64,000 nucleotides of DNA from Aromatoleum toluclasticum ATCC 700605 (GTDB lineage Bacteria > Pseudomonadota > Gammaproteobacteria > Burkholderiales > Rhodocyclaceae): contig NZ_KB899504.1 in NCBI RefSeq assembly GCF_000378245.1, positions 94,331 through 158,330 on the forward strand, in the 5' to 3' direction. Positions 15,162 to 25,613 of this stretch are shown here, piece after piece. The notes beneath the pieces are model-generated. The model was not told the origin of the DNA, did not search any database, and saw only the letters and a program-made list of their open reading frames with translations. Each line of letters opens with the position of its first letter. The first letter of the stretch is position 1. The translations under genes and the position numbers were made by a program.

Positions 15162-15682
15162 GCTTTTCCTCCTTGGCCGGGGGCTGCGGGCGCTTCGAAC
15201 ACTTCGATGATCGGCCGCTCGTAGCGCGTCTTGATGGTCTCGACCCACCAGCGCTCGTCGTGCAGGTCGAAGACGTGCAACAGCAGTTCGTGACGGTCGG
15301 GCAGCAGATCGACCCACACCGTGCCCGGCGTCATGTTGATCAGGCAGGACAACAGGGCCAGACCGTGTGGGCTGTGCAGGTCGAGCGGTATCCGGATGAA
15401 CTGCGAATTCACGCCGTCCGCTCTGCGGAAGAGGATGATCTGGCTGACGTTGAAGCACGAGCGCACGATCTCGATCGTCGACATCCACAGTAGGCGGACC
15501 AGGGCCAGCGGCCGCGCGATGCGCGCATAGCCGTGCGGCTGCAGGGGGCGCGCCAGAACGGGGGCCACGATCGCCAGCACCCCGCCCAGCAGCCAGTGCG
15601 CCAGTGCGAGGCTCTGGTTCAGCATCAGCCACATCAGCAGCAGTCCGATCGACAGCATCGGCGACGGGAACCAGCGTCTCAT
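15158..15682 (-). CDS. mrpE: Mrp/Pha antiporter subunit E
   Basis: The 174-residue protein has two or three N-terminal helices and the MrpE C-terminal domain with SCLINMTPGTVWVDL. MrpE contributes to complex stability. It overlaps mrpD and mrpF by four bases on each side. Confidence 0.88.
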   Translation of the reverse strand: MRRWFPSPMLSIGLLLMWLMLNQSLALAHWLLGGVLAIVAPVLARPLQPHGYARIARPLALVRLLWMSTIEIVRSCFNVSQIILFRRADGVNSQFIRIPLDLHSPHGLALLSCLINMTPGTVWVDLLPDRHELLLHVFDLHDERWWVETIKTRYERPIIEVFEAPAAPGQGGKA

Positions 15683-17313
15683 CGTGATCCCCCCGCGGCC
15701 GCCGCGCGAGTGACCGGAGACTGGCCCAGCACGCGTTCGCTGTAATCGCCGACGCGCTTGAGGCCATCCACGGTCCGGTTCAGATAGTCGAACGCCGTGC
15801 CGGCATGAATCGTGAGAACCACACACAGCACGACCAGGGTCGTCACGGGCGCCACCTCGGACGCGAGCAGACTGGGCGGAGTTACGGCCGCCGAGGCCCA
15901 GAACGTCCGCACACCGAGCCGCATCAGCGCGATGATCGACGCCAGGCCTGCGAGCACGATCAGCGCGATCAGCAGCCAGGTCGTTGGCGTCACGCCGCCT
16001 GATCCGGGCGGTGAGGAGTCGAGCAGTGCATGAAACAGGCTGAACTTGGCAACGAAGCCCGAGAGCGGCGGCATGCCGCTGATGACCAGCGCACATCCCA
16101 CGAAGCTCAGGCCGAGGATTGCAAGGGTGCCGGGAATGACGACGCCCACTGGATCCTCGGGTTTGTCGTCGATCGCAAACGCCTCCATCGTCACGGCCAG
16201 CAGGGAGGCGCCCGGCGGGCGTATGCGCTCGGTGAGTTCGAGCAGGAGCATGAAGGCGGACATCGCCAGCGTCGCACCCACCAGGTAATACAGCCCCGCT
16301 GCGAGCACGGCGCTGCCGGACTGCCCGATCACGGCCAGCAACGTGCCCGAGGAGATGATCGCGCCGTATCCGGCCATGCGCGCGCCGTCCTGACTGGCGA
16401 GCATGCCGAGGGTGCCAAACACGAGCGTGGCCATGCCGCCGACGGTGAGCGCTACCAGGCCGAAACCGGCGAGCGCGCCGGCCGAATCGCCGAACACGGC
16501 CAGCCACACCCGCAGCACCGCATACACGCCGACCTTGGTCATCACCACCAGTATCGCCGCAACCGGCGGACACGCCGACGCGTAGGTGCTTGGCAGCCAG
16601 AAGCCGAGCGGCCACATTGCCCCCTTGGTCAGGAAGGCCAGCGCCAGCACGCTCGCGCCGATGCCCAGCAGATAGGAATCCTCCGGTCGCAGCACGGGCA
16701 CCCGGGTGGCGAGGTCGGGGATGTTGAGCGTACCGGTTGCGGCGTAGATCAGTGCCACGCCGATCAGGAACATGAAGGAGGCGACCAGGTTCACGGCGAT
16801 GTACTGCATGCCGGCCCGGATACGGTTCAGGTTGTAGCCATGCAGGACCAGGCCGTACGAAGCGGCGAGCATCACTTCGAAGAAGACGAACAGGTTGAAC
16901 AGGTCGTTCGTCAGGAAGGCGCCGTTGAGCCCCATCAGCAGGAAGAGGAACAGGGAATGGAAATGCACGCCGACCCGGCCCCAACGCTGCGCGGAAAAGA
17001 CCAGCACGGCCAGGGCGATGGTCGCTGTCAGCACCAGCATGAGCGCGGCGAGCCGGTCGACCATCAGCGCAATCCCGAACGGGGCGGCCCAGTTGGCGGC
17101 CAAATACACGCCGATCCCCTTCGGCCAATACTCGCCATCGACCATCAGCAATAGCGCCACCGCCATCACCCACAGCAATACGCTGACCAGTGCTGCACAC
17201 CCGAACTTGAGTCGATGGTGTTTCTGGTTGACCGGGATCAGCAACGCCCCTGCGACCAGCGGCAGCACCACCGGCAGTACGATCAGATGGTCCCACCACG
17301 ACATCGGGCTCAT
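15679..17313 (-). CDS. mrpD: Mrp/Pha antiporter subunit D
   Basis: The 544-residue, roughly 14-helix protein belongs to the proton-pumping family shared with NuoN/NuoM, with FLTKGAMWPLGFWLPSTYA and FVAKFSLFHALL segments around the channel lysines. It is one of the two large subunits that couple proton uptake to sodium or potassium export. Start overlaps the mrpC stop. Confidence 0.92.
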   Translation of the reverse strand: MSPMSWWDHLIVLPVVLPLVAGALLIPVNQKHHRLKFGCAALVSVLLWVMAVALLLMVDGEYWPKGIGVYLAANWAAPFGIALMVDRLAALMLVLTATIALAVLVFSAQRWGRVGVHFHSLFLFLLMGLNGAFLTNDLFNLFVFFEVMLAASYGLVLHGYNLNRIRAGMQYIAVNLVASFMFLIGVALIYAATGTLNIPDLATRVPVLRPEDSYLLGIGASVLALAFLTKGAMWPLGFWLPSTYASACPPVAAILVVMTKVGVYAVLRVWLAVFGDSAGALAGFGLVALTVGGMATLVFGTLGMLASQDGARMAGYGAIISSGTLLAVIGQSGSAVLAAGLYYLVGATLAMSAFMLLLELTERIRPPGASLLAVTMEAFAIDDKPEDPVGVVIPGTLAILGLSFVGCALVISGMPPLSGFVAKFSLFHALLDSSPPGSGGVTPTTWLLIALIVLAGLASIIALMRLGVRTFWASAAVTPPSLLASEVAPVTTLVVLCVVLTIHAGTAFDYLNRTVDGLKRVGDYSERVLGQSPVTRAAAAGGSR

Positions 17314-17651
17314 TTGCGGGGTTCCTCGCCATCGACGTGGTCACTGCCGGTCAGGCCGCGCGCACCGATCATCATCACCAGGTACAGCGCGGTGGTCGCA
17401 AAGCCGATCACGATCGCCGTCAGCACCAGCCCTTGCGGCAGCGGGTCGGCAAACTGCAAGGGGTCGATAGACGCGTTTGGCGTGATCGGCGGCCGATCCA
17501 CCCACAGGCGACCCATGCCGAAAATGAACAGATTGACCGCATAGGACATCAGCAGCAGACCGGTGATGAGCTGGAACGTCCGCGGGCGCAGGATCAGCCA
17601 GATGCCGGAACCGAAGGTCACGCCCACGGCGATGGCGAACACGATTTCCAT
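17310..17651 (-). CDS. mrpC: Mrp/Pha antiporter subunit C
   Basis: The 113-residue protein is NuoK-like, with three helices and the segment PLPQGLVLTAIVIGFATTA typical of MrpC. The start shares one base with the mrpA stop. Confidence 0.9.
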   Translation of the reverse strand: MEIVFAIAVGVTFGSGIWLILRPRTFQLITGLLLMSYAVNLFIFGMGRLWVDRPPITPNASIDPLQFADPLPQGLVLTAIVIGFATTALYLVMMIGARGLTGSDHVDGEEPRK

Positions 17652-20554
17652 CAGATGTCCCTCCCGTCCGCGATCCCGTCGTCCTGCGCACCATCGCCCG
17701 GCAAACGGCGCGCGCGCAACGACTGGTGAGCCAGCGCGACCAGCATCAGCATCGTCGTGCCGACCACGACGGCGAACACGCCCAGATCGAACACGAAGGC
17801 GCTGGGTAGGTGCAGTTCGCCCAGCAGCGGCCAATCGACATGCGCCGTATGGTTCGTGAGGAATGGATGGCCGAACGCCCATGCGCCCAGGCCCGTTGCA
17901 CACGCCAGCAGCAGACCGAACCCCAGCCAGCGGTGCGGCCGCAATTGAAGGTGGCTCTCCACCCACACCGTACCGGCCAGCATGTATTGCACGAGAATGG
18001 CCACTGCGAAGATCAGGCCCGCAACGAAGCCGCCACCCGGCAGGTTGTGTCCGCGCATAAAGAAGTAGGCCGCGATCACCCCGATGAACGGCAACAGCAT
18101 GCGCAAGTAGATTCCAGCTACCAGGAGGTATCCGCGGTTGGCCTGTTCGGCTGGAGCCTGCCTGCTTGCTGGATCGGCCGTGTTCCTTTGCTGCGCGGGC
18201 ACGCTGGCGCTGTCCGCTGCGGGGCGGAAGCGTCGCAGCAGCGCGTACACCGTGAGCGCGACGACCGATAGCACCGTGATTTCGCCCAACGTATCGAAAC
18301 TGCGGAAATCAACCAGCAGCACGTTCACGACGTTGCTCCCGCCGCCTTCGCTCAAAGCGCGCAAGAGGAAGAAATCGGCAATCGTCGCGGGGGCGGGATG
18401 CACCAGTACCGCGTAAGTCAGCAGCGCCATGACGAGGCCGCCCACGACCGCTACGACCATGTCGCGCGAGCGCCGCATCCAGACGCTGCGCGGAATCGTG
18501 AGATGGAGCACTTTGGGTTCGATGCGCGGCGGCAGCCAGCGCAGCCCGAGCAGGATCAGCACGGTCGTGACCGTCTCCACCATCAGTTGCGTCAGCGCCA
18601 GATCGGGCGCTGAGAGCCACAAGAACGTGGCCGCAGTCACGATGCCCGTTCCGCCGATGAGGATCAGGGCTGCCAGCCGGTGATATTTCGCCATCCACGC
18701 CCCCGCCAGCGCACAGGCGCAGCCGATGACCCAGATGCCCGCGAACAGCGGGTCGGGTTCGTGCAGCGGAATCTCGGTCCACACTCGCGGCGTGCCGACG
18801 AGCAGCGGGGGAATCACCAGCATCGCCAACATCATCATCAGCAATTGCGGTTGCAGGCGTGCGGTGCCCAGGTGGTGCAGCAGCCATTGTGCCGAGCGTG
18901 TCAGGAACATCATCGAGCTTTCGTAGGCTTGAGCCCCGTTGAAGCGGTAGATGAGCGGAACCTGTTCGCGCTGCCGCAGATTGAAGTAGCGGCGCAGCAC
19001 GACGTAGAGCACTACGCCGCCGCTAAGGGCAATCACACTCATCAGCAGAGGCAGGTTGAGCGCGTGCCAGGGGGCGAGGTCGTATTCGGGCGTACTCGCA
19101 CCCAATGTCGCGGTGACGGCCAGATGGAGGATGGGCCCGATACTCACGTTTGGCATGATACCGACCATCAGGCACACGACTACCAGCAGTTCCACTGGGA
19201 ACCGCATCGAGCGCGGCGGCTCGTGTGGTTCGCGCGGGAATGCGACCGTGGGCGTGCCGAAGAAAATCGAGATGAAGCGCAGCGAATAGGCGACGCTGAA
19301 CATGCCCATCGCCACGGCAGCGATGGACATCCACCAGTGCTCGTCGCCGCCCACCAGAGCCGTTTCCGCGAAGAACATCTCCTTGGACAGGAAGCCGTTC
19401 AGCAGGGGCACCCCCGCCATGGCGGCGCTGGAGACGATGGCCAAGGCCGTGGTGACCGGCAGCTGATGACGCAGTCCGCGCAGGACGCGCAGATCGCGTG
19501 TCCCGGTTTCGTGGTCGATGATGCCGGCCGTCATGAACAGCGAAGCCTTGAAGGTGGCGTGATTGAGGATGTGGAAGATCGCCGCGACGATCGCTAGGGG
19601 CGTGCCAATGCCGATCAGCACCGTGATCAGCCCGAGGTGGCTGATTGTCGAATAGGCGAGCAGGCCCTTGAGATCGTGCTGGAAAATCGCGATGAAAGCG
19701 CCGATCAGCAGCGTGCACACCCCGGCGCCGCCGATGATCCAGTTCCATTCCGCCGTTCCGGCTAGCGCCGGCCACAGCCGCACGAGCAGGAAGACGCCCG
19801 CCTTCACCATCGTCGCCGAGTGAAGATAGGACGACACGGGCGTCGGGGCGGCCATCGCATGCGGCAACCAGAAGTGGAACGGGAACTGGGCGCTCTTGGT
19901 CAGCGCCCCCAGCGCAATCAACACCAGCGCCACCCGGTATAGCTCGTGCGCACGAATGCGCTCCCCCGCAGCCAGCACTTCGTCCAGATCGTAGCTGCCG
20001 ACGATGTGACCGAGCACGAGCACGCCGGCAAGCAGGCACAGTCCTCCTGTGGCCGTCACCGTCAACGCCATCCGCGCGCCGCGCCTAGCGTCGGCGCGGT
20101 GATGCCAGTAGCCAATCAGCAGGAACGAGGTCAGGCTGGTGAGCTCCCAGAACACCACCAGTTGCACCAGGTTGCCCGACAGAACCACGCCCAGCATCGA
20201 CCCCATGAAGGCCAGCAGAAAGGAGAAGAAGCGCGGTACCGGGTCTTTCGGCGACATGTAGTAGCGCGCGTACAACACCACAAGCAGGCCAATGCTGAGG
20301 ACCAGCATGGTGAATACCCAGGCCAGACCATCCACGCGCAGCATGAGATTGAGCCCGTGCGAGGGCAGCCAGGCGAACTCCTCGCGCAGCACCTTGCCGG
20401 CTGAAACGGCCGGGTAGAGCAGGCCGGCAACGAGCAGCCCGCAGGCCGTGACGGCGAACGCCAACCAAGCCTCACGGTTACGGGCATTCTCCGGCATCAG
20501 TGCCGCCAGCAGACTGCCGGCGAACGGGACAAGGATTAGTGAAGCAAGCAGCAT
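17651..20554 (-). CDS. mrpA: Mrp/Pha antiporter subunit A (A-B fusion)
   Basis: The 967-residue protein has an N-terminal NuoL-like core (HSATMVKAGVFLLVR, HDLKGLLAYSTISHLG) and, from about residue 790, an MrpB domain (FFMRGHNLPGGGFVAGL). This A-B fusion is the usual arrangement of PhaA in proteobacteria. It leads a tightly overlapping A-C-D-E-F-G operon for Na+ or K+/H+ exchange and pH homeostasis. A 12-G run lies 46 bp before its start codon. Confidence 0.93.
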   Translation of the reverse strand: MLLASLILVPFAGSLLAALMPENARNREAWLAFAVTACGLLVAGLLYPAVSAGKVLREEFAWLPSHGLNLMLRVDGLAWVFTMLVLSIGLLVVLYARYYMSPKDPVPRFFSFLLAFMGSMLGVVLSGNLVQLVVFWELTSLTSFLLIGYWHHRADARRGARMALTVTATGGLCLLAGVLVLGHIVGSYDLDEVLAAGERIRAHELYRVALVLIALGALTKSAQFPFHFWLPHAMAAPTPVSSYLHSATMVKAGVFLLVRLWPALAGTAEWNWIIGGAGVCTLLIGAFIAIFQHDLKGLLAYSTISHLGLITVLIGIGTPLAIVAAIFHILNHATFKASLFMTAGIIDHETGTRDLRVLRGLRHQLPVTTALAIVSSAAMAGVPLLNGFLSKEMFFAETALVGGDEHWWMSIAAVAMGMFSVAYSLRFISIFFGTPTVAFPREPHEPPRSMRFPVELLVVVCLMVGIMPNVSIGPILHLAVTATLGASTPEYDLAPWHALNLPLLMSVIALSGGVVLYVVLRRYFNLRQREQVPLIYRFNGAQAYESSMMFLTRSAQWLLHHLGTARLQPQLLMMMLAMLVIPPLLVGTPRVWTEIPLHEPDPLFAGIWVIGCACALAGAWMAKYHRLAALILIGGTGIVTAATFLWLSAPDLALTQLMVETVTTVLILLGLRWLPPRIEPKVLHLTIPRSVWMRRSRDMVVAVVGGLVMALLTYAVLVHPAPATIADFFLLRALSEGGGSNVVNVLLVDFRSFDTLGEITVLSVVALTVYALLRRFRPAADSASVPAQQRNTADPASRQAPAEQANRGYLLVAGIYLRMLLPFIGVIAAYFFMRGHNLPGGGFVAGLIFAVAILVQYMLAGTVWVESHLQLRPHRWLGFGLLLACATGLGAWAFGHPFLTNHTAHVDWPLLGELHLPSAFVFDLGVFAVVVGTTMLMLVALAHQSLRARRLPGDGAQDDGIADGRDI

Positions 20555-20599
20555 CAGGTATGGTCAGGGCGTCGTGGCAGCCAGTTTGCGCGGGGCGGC

Positions 20600-20611
20600 G
20601 GGGGGGGGGGG
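20600..20611. repeat. 12-base homopolymeric G tract upstream of mrpA
   Basis: Twelve consecutive G (C on the mrp coding strand) lie between the universal stress gene and mrpA. Tracts of this length are prone to slippage and can shift promoter spacing, but they can also be sequencing artefacts. Confidence 0.7.
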
Positions 20612-20655
20612 CGCTACCGGTCCTCCATCCGCATTGTGTGCAGGACCGGCTCAAT

Positions 20656-21552
20656 CTACACGGTGGAGCGATGTGACGGCACCAGCAGCGTGTCGCAGGG
20701 CAGGCACTCGAGCAACCTCTCGGCTGTGCTGCCCAGGAGCAAGCTCATGATGCCGGTGTGGCCATGACCGCTCAACACCACGAGATCGACGTCATTTTCG
20801 CGTACGTAAGGCGCCAGCGTCGTCGTGATCGTGCCGCATTCGACTACAGGATGCATGAGGATGCCCGCGGGAAGGCGAGTTCCGTGAATGAAGGCCTCAC
20901 ACTCCGCGTGCGCGATCTGCGGGGCAATTCCTGCATTCGACAGAGTCATGTTCAGGCCGGACATGGGAGGAGAGTAAGCGTGATATAGCGTCAAATCACG
21001 ACCGGGAAAGAACGCAACCGCCGTGAGCAGGGCGTGGCGGGACGCTTCGGAAAAGTCCGTTGCCACCACGATCCGCCGGTAAGGGCCGTGCGTCCGACCA
21101 TGCACGACCAGCAAGGGTTGCCCCAGAGAGCGGGCCAGGCGCTCGTTGGTCGAGCCCAGCAGGGCGCGCCCAAAGGTCTCCTGACGGGCGACTGCGGTGA
21201 CGACGAGGTCGACGCTGGTGGCGCTGACTACATCCCGGATAGCTGTTTCGGGCTCCTGTCCGCGCACAATTCGGACCTGTACCGGCATCTTCATCCCGGT
21301 GAGGTCGCGGACAAGCTGCCGTTGGGCAACGTTCATCAATTGTTCGTCAGTGGCTCCGCTTATCCACGCGAGCGTCTGATCCGCACACACCGACGGATCG
21401 AGGACGTTCAAGGCAATGACCTCGGCCTGCCACTCGCTGGCCAGCTGGCCAGTCCGATCCAGCGCACGGTCACAGCGTGCGCCGAGGTCAGTCGCCAGCA
21501 GCAGACGCGCGGGCGGGCGGTCCGGGGGATGAATCGCGCTTGCATGCGTCAC
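20656..21552 (-). CDS. Universal stress protein, two UspA domains
   Basis: The 298-residue protein has two tandem Usp folds. The first begins LLLATDLGARCDRAL, the second IVVATDFSEASRHALL, and the second keeps the ATP-binding pattern GHGHTGIMSLLLGSTAERLL. Such proteins support survival under starvation and low oxygen. It is downstream of the P-type ATPase gene on the same strand, with a 27-bp gap. Confidence 0.92.
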   Translation of the reverse strand: MTHASAIHPPDRPPARLLLATDLGARCDRALDRTGQLASEWQAEVIALNVLDPSVCADQTLAWISGATDEQLMNVAQRQLVRDLTGMKMPVQVRIVRGQEPETAIRDVVSATSVDLVVTAVARQETFGRALLGSTNERLARSLGQPLLVVHGRTHGPYRRIVVATDFSEASRHALLTAVAFFPGRDLTLYHAYSPPMSGLNMTLSNAGIAPQIAHAECEAFIHGTRLPAGILMHPVVECGTITTTLAPYVRENDVDLVVLSGHGHTGIMSLLLGSTAERLLECLPCDTLLVPSHRSTV

Positions 21553-21579
21553 TTCAGTTCTCCTTGGGTTGATGCCCGC

Positions 21580-24306
21580 TCACGCGTCACTCAGACGGGC
21601 GGCGAGACCGGTACGGCGGATGACGAATTTCTCCAGTTCAGCGACGGCAAACACCAGCAGGCCGGCCGCTGTTACCTTGCCCCATTCCAATAGCGTGAGA
21701 TCGGTCGAATCGAAAATGCCATGCATGAATCCCGCATGCGTATAGGCGATCTGCAAGGGAATGCATGCGGCGATGGCGAAGATGACGTAACGATTGCCGG
21801 TCAGTCCTCCCCGGTTCGTGACGGGCGCGAAGATGTAGCGGCTGTTGATCAGGTAGAACATTTCGGCCATGACGACCGCGTTAACCGCCATCGTGCGCGC
21901 TGTTTCCAGACTCGTGCCGACGGCCAGCTCCGTCAGGAAAAGCCCCAGCGCGCCGGTCATCATCAGCACGGAGACCATCAACACCCGCCAGATGAAGAAG
22001 CCGGACAACAGCGCCTGGCGCGGTGGCCGCGGGCGGCGTTTCATGATGTCGTCCTCGGCCGGCTCGAAGGCGAGCGCCAGCCCCAGCGTCGAGGAGGTGA
22101 CCATGTTGATCCACAACACCTGTGCCGGTGTCAGCGGCAGCGCCAGCTCGAACAGGATGGCCGCAATCACGACGAGCGCTTCGCCGCCGTTGGTGGGCAG
22201 CATGAACAGGATGAATTTCTTCAGGTTGTCATAAACCGCACGGCCTTCCCGAACCGCCGTCGCGATCGTGACGAAGTTGTCATCGGCGAGCACCATGTCG
22301 GACGCCTCCTTGGCCGCCTCGGTGCCTTTGAGGCCCATCGCCACCCCGACGTCGGCCCGCTTCAGTGCCGGAGCATCATTCACCCCGTCGCCGGTCATTG
22401 CGACCACCTGGCCGTCTTCCTGCAAGGCTTGCACCAGACGCAGTTTGTGTTCCGGGCTGGCCCGCGCGAACACGTCGACCTCCATCGCCACCCGACGTAA
22501 CGCGGCGTCATCCATCATCGCAACTTCCGCTCCGGTGACGAACGGCTTTCCGACGCCAATGGCCAGTTGGGCGCCGATGGCACGCGCCGTCTCGCCGTGA
22601 TCGCCCGTGATCATCTTGACGCGGATGCCCGCGTGGTGGCACTCGCTTACCGCCTCGATGGCTTCCTCGCGAGGGGGGTCGATGATGCCGATCAATGCGA
22701 GCAGCATGAATCCCTGCTCTACGTCGGCAGGTTCCAGGCTGCCGGTGGTCGGTGCGCCGCGCTTGCACGCGACAGCGAGGAGCCGCAAACCCTGTGCTGC
22801 CGTGTCGGTCGCCATCCGGCGCCAGTAGTCGACATCCAGCGACCGCTCGCCGTCATGGTTCAGCTGCCATTCGCACATGTCGAGAATGCGCTCGGGCGCC
22901 CCCTTGACGAAGAGCCAGAAGTCTCCGTCCGGATCGCGATGCCAGGTCGCCATGAAGCGATGCTGCGATTCGAACGGGATGGAGTCGATCCGCGGCCAAG
23001 CCGTATCCCCGGCATGCTGCGAAAATCCCGCCTTGCGTCCGGCCACGAGCAGTGCGCCTTCGGTCGGATCGCCTTCCACCCGCCACACGTCATCGTCTTC
23101 GCGCAGGCGTGCGTCGTTGCACAGCACACCTGCGCGGATCGCCATCGACAGCGCGGGGTAGTGGGCGACATCGACGATGCGGCCGTCGATGCTGAAATCC
23201 CCCACCGGGGCGTAACCGACGCCGCCGACGTCAAACACGTGGCCCGCACACACCAAGCGTTGCACAGTCATCTCGTTGCGCGTCAGCGTGCCGGTCTTGT
23301 CCGAGCAGATCACCGTCACCGCGCCCAGCGTTTCCACTGCCGGAAGGCGGCGAATGATGGCGTTGCGCCGGGCCATGCGCTGCACCCCCAGCGCGAGGGT
23401 CACGGTCATGATCGCCGGCAAGCCCTCAGGAATCGCCGAGGCCGCGAGCGCGACGACCATCATGAACATTTCGGCAGGCGCGTGCTCACGCCACAGCGTG
23501 CCGAGCACGAAGGTCGCCGCCGACACGCCGATGATGACCAATGCCAGCACGCGGCCGAAATGGTCGATCTGGCGCAGCAGTGGCGTCGACATCCTCTGGA
23601 TGTCTGCGAGCATCTGATTGATCCGCCCCAGTTCCGTCGCGCCGCCAGTGGCCACGACGATGCCGGTCGCCTGACCGTAGACCACGAAGGTGCCCGAATA
23701 GGCCATGCCGTACCGATCGCCGAGTGGGGCGTCGGCATTAACTGCTTCCGTTCCCTTCTCGATCGGCAAGGATTCGCCCGTCAGCGCCGCTTCCTCGATC
23801 CGCAACTCCCGTACGGAAACCAGCCGCAGGTCCGCGGGAATGCGGTCGCCGGAGCTCAGGGTCACCCGGTCGCCGGGGACGAGATCGGCAGCGTCGAGCT
23901 CGCGTCGATGGCCGCCACGTATCACGGTTGCATGCGGAGACAACATTGCGCGAATCGCGTCGAGCGCGGCCTCTGCCTTGCCCTCCTGGATGAAGCCGAT
24001 GATCGCGTTGATCACCACCGCGGCGAGCAACACCCCGGTATCGACCCAATGACCGAGCACCGCCGTGATGGCCGCCGCGCCGAGCATCACGTACAGCAGT
24101 ATGTTGTGAAACTGCATGATCAGTCGCAGGAGGGGGCCGCGTCGCGCCGGGGGAGTGAGCCGATTCGAGCCGTATTGCACGCGTCGACGGCGTGCTTCAT
24201 CCTCCGTCAGGCCATCCGGCCCGGTGTGCAGGACCTGCTCCACGTCGTCCTTGGACAGCGCATGCCAGCTTGGGGGCCGGGCATGATCCCTGTGGCGGTC
24301 GCTCAT
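21580..24306 (-). CDS. P2-type cation-transporting ATPase
   Basis: The 908-residue protein has the phosphorylation motif DKTGTLT, the actuator TGES, the hinge TGDGVNDAPALK and about ten membrane helices. Helix M4 carries PEGLP and M5 NGGE, as in Ca2+ pumps, but M6 reads NMVTSST, lacking the Asp of SERCA site residues. This resembles CtpF/PMA2-type bacterial pumps, for which the ion (Ca2+, Mn2+, Na+ or other) is not decided by sequence. Universal stress genes on both sides suggest a stress role. Confidence 0.9.
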   Translation of the reverse strand: MSDRHRDHARPPSWHALSKDDVEQVLHTGPDGLTEDEARRRRVQYGSNRLTPPARRGPLLRLIMQFHNILLYVMLGAAAITAVLGHWVDTGVLLAAVVINAIIGFIQEGKAEAALDAIRAMLSPHATVIRGGHRRELDAADLVPGDRVTLSSGDRIPADLRLVSVRELRIEEAALTGESLPIEKGTEAVNADAPLGDRYGMAYSGTFVVYGQATGIVVATGGATELGRINQMLADIQRMSTPLLRQIDHFGRVLALVIIGVSAATFVLGTLWREHAPAEMFMMVVALAASAIPEGLPAIMTVTLALGVQRMARRNAIIRRLPAVETLGAVTVICSDKTGTLTRNEMTVQRLVCAGHVFDVGGVGYAPVGDFSIDGRIVDVAHYPALSMAIRAGVLCNDARLREDDDVWRVEGDPTEGALLVAGRKAGFSQHAGDTAWPRIDSIPFESQHRFMATWHRDPDGDFWLFVKGAPERILDMCEWQLNHDGERSLDVDYWRRMATDTAAQGLRLLAVACKRGAPTTGSLEPADVEQGFMLLALIGIIDPPREEAIEAVSECHHAGIRVKMITGDHGETARAIGAQLAIGVGKPFVTGAEVAMMDDAALRRVAMEVDVFARASPEHKLRLVQALQEDGQVVAMTGDGVNDAPALKRADVGVAMGLKGTEAAKEASDMVLADDNFVTIATAVREGRAVYDNLKKFILFMLPTNGGEALVVIAAILFELALPLTPAQVLWINMVTSSTLGLALAFEPAEDDIMKRRPRPPRQALLSGFFIWRVLMVSVLMMTGALGLFLTELAVGTSLETARTMAVNAVVMAEMFYLINSRYIFAPVTNRGGLTGNRYVIFAIAACIPLQIAYTHAGFMHGIFDSTDLTLLEWGKVTAAGLLVFAVAELEKFVIRRTGLAARLSDA

Positions 24307-24494
24307 CGGTGCGTAGCCTCCTGGCAGTCCCCCGCACTGCCTGCTTGCCGGGGATGTACGTGAAAGCGGAGAACTTTTGTAGCAATATTATGCCGAAGCA
24401 TGCATAGACCTCCTAACCACGCGGGATACGCACCCGCTAGGATCGATGCCTCCGTGCCGATGCGAAAAGCATTCGAATGGAAAGGAAAACGACC

Positions 24495-25379
24495 ATGTTG
24501 AAACTGAACCGCCTGCTTGCCGCTACCGACCTCTCCGCCCCGGCTCGCCATGCCGTCGAGCGTGCAGCCCTGGTGAGCCGGGAAACGGGGGCGCCGCTGG
24601 ACGTGTTGCATGTGGCCGATCTTGCCCCGTTGGACAAGCTCCGCCACCTCATGGGCAACTCGACGGACGAGTTGAGGCAGCAGGTGCTCAAGAGCGCACG
24701 GGAAAAGTTGCATGATCTTATTGTCATTCTCCAAAATCACTACGCCGTGTCCGCCGGTGCTCATGTTGCGTTTGGCTCCTTGCTTGCAGAACTGGACAAG
24801 GCCGTGGATGTGTCGGCGGCGGGCCTGATCGTTTGTGGTGCTCGCGGCGAGAGCTTCCTTCGGCATATCCTGCTGGGCTCGACCGCGGAACGGATGCTCA
24901 GTCGGGCGAAATGCCCGATGTTGGTGGTCAAGCAAGCTGCTCATGAACCGTATCGAACGGTGCTCGTGCCGGTCGATTTCTCGCCTTCGTCGCTGCGCGC
25001 GATCAGCAATGCGCGGCTTGTCGCTCCACAAGCAGAAATCGTCTTGCTGCATGCATTCGATGTGCCGTTCGAGGGGCATCTGCGATACGCCGGTGTAGAG
25101 GAAGAAGTGATCCGGGGCTATCGCACGCTTGCCCGCCAGGAAGCGGTTCAGAATCTGCATGCCTTGAGCGCGCAAGCCGGGTTGCCGCCCTACGAGGCAC
25201 GGCTTGTCGTGCAGCAGGGCCTTCCGTCAACGCACATCATCGAGCAGGAGCAGGAAGCGGACTGCGACCTGATCGTGATGGGCAAACACGGCGAAAGCAT
25301 GCTCGACGAATTATTCCTCGGCAGCGTCACCAAGCATGTCTTGGCCGAATCCCAGTGCGACGTGCTCGTCTCCGTGTGA
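24495..25379 (+). CDS. Universal stress protein, two UspA domains
   Basis: The 294-residue protein has two Usp domains, beginning LLAATDLSAPARHAVE and VLVPVDFSPSSLRAI. Both keep G-x2-G-x9-G-type nucleotide motifs (GARGESFLRHILLGSTAERML and GKHGESMLDELFLGS). The start at 24495 follows GGAAAGGAAAA; a frame start at 24477 lies before that site. It is divergent from the ATPase gene. Confidence 0.92.
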   Translation: MLKLNRLLAATDLSAPARHAVERAALVSRETGAPLDVLHVADLAPLDKLRHLMGNSTDELRQQVLKSAREKLHDLIVILQNHYAVSAGAHVAFGSLLAELDKAVDVSAAGLIVCGARGESFLRHILLGSTAERMLSRAKCPMLVVKQAAHEPYRTVLVPVDFSPSSLRAISNARLVAPQAEIVLLHAFDVPFEGHLRYAGVEEEVIRGYRTLARQEAVQNLHALSAQAGLPPYEARLVVQQGLPSTHIIEQEQEADCDLIVMGKHGESMLDELFLGSVTKHVLAESQCDVLVSV

Positions 25380-25613
25380 GCAGTCCTCGCCCGCAGATCA
25401 AAGCACGCGCGGGAACGGGGCGCGCCGAGTTGGCCTGCGTCGCCACTGGCTGGCCAGGAAAACCATCAACCGGCGGACGCGCGGCGAGGGCCCTGTGTGG
25501 TCGGCGACGCTATCCTGTTTGGCGGGAAACCCCTGTTGGCCACTGACGGCAGGGAGGTGCCGCCGGTATGCGATCGCACCCGGCAAGTCCGGTTCCACCA
25601 TCGTGAGCGACCT

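Noticed and set aside
16030..17154. 374-codon plus-strand frame across mrpD
   Set aside because: It is antisense to a well-supported membrane protein and has the composition of a shadow frame.
22567..24363. 598-codon plus-strand frame across the P-type ATPase gene
   Set aside because: All ATPase motifs are on the other strand; this frame shows none.
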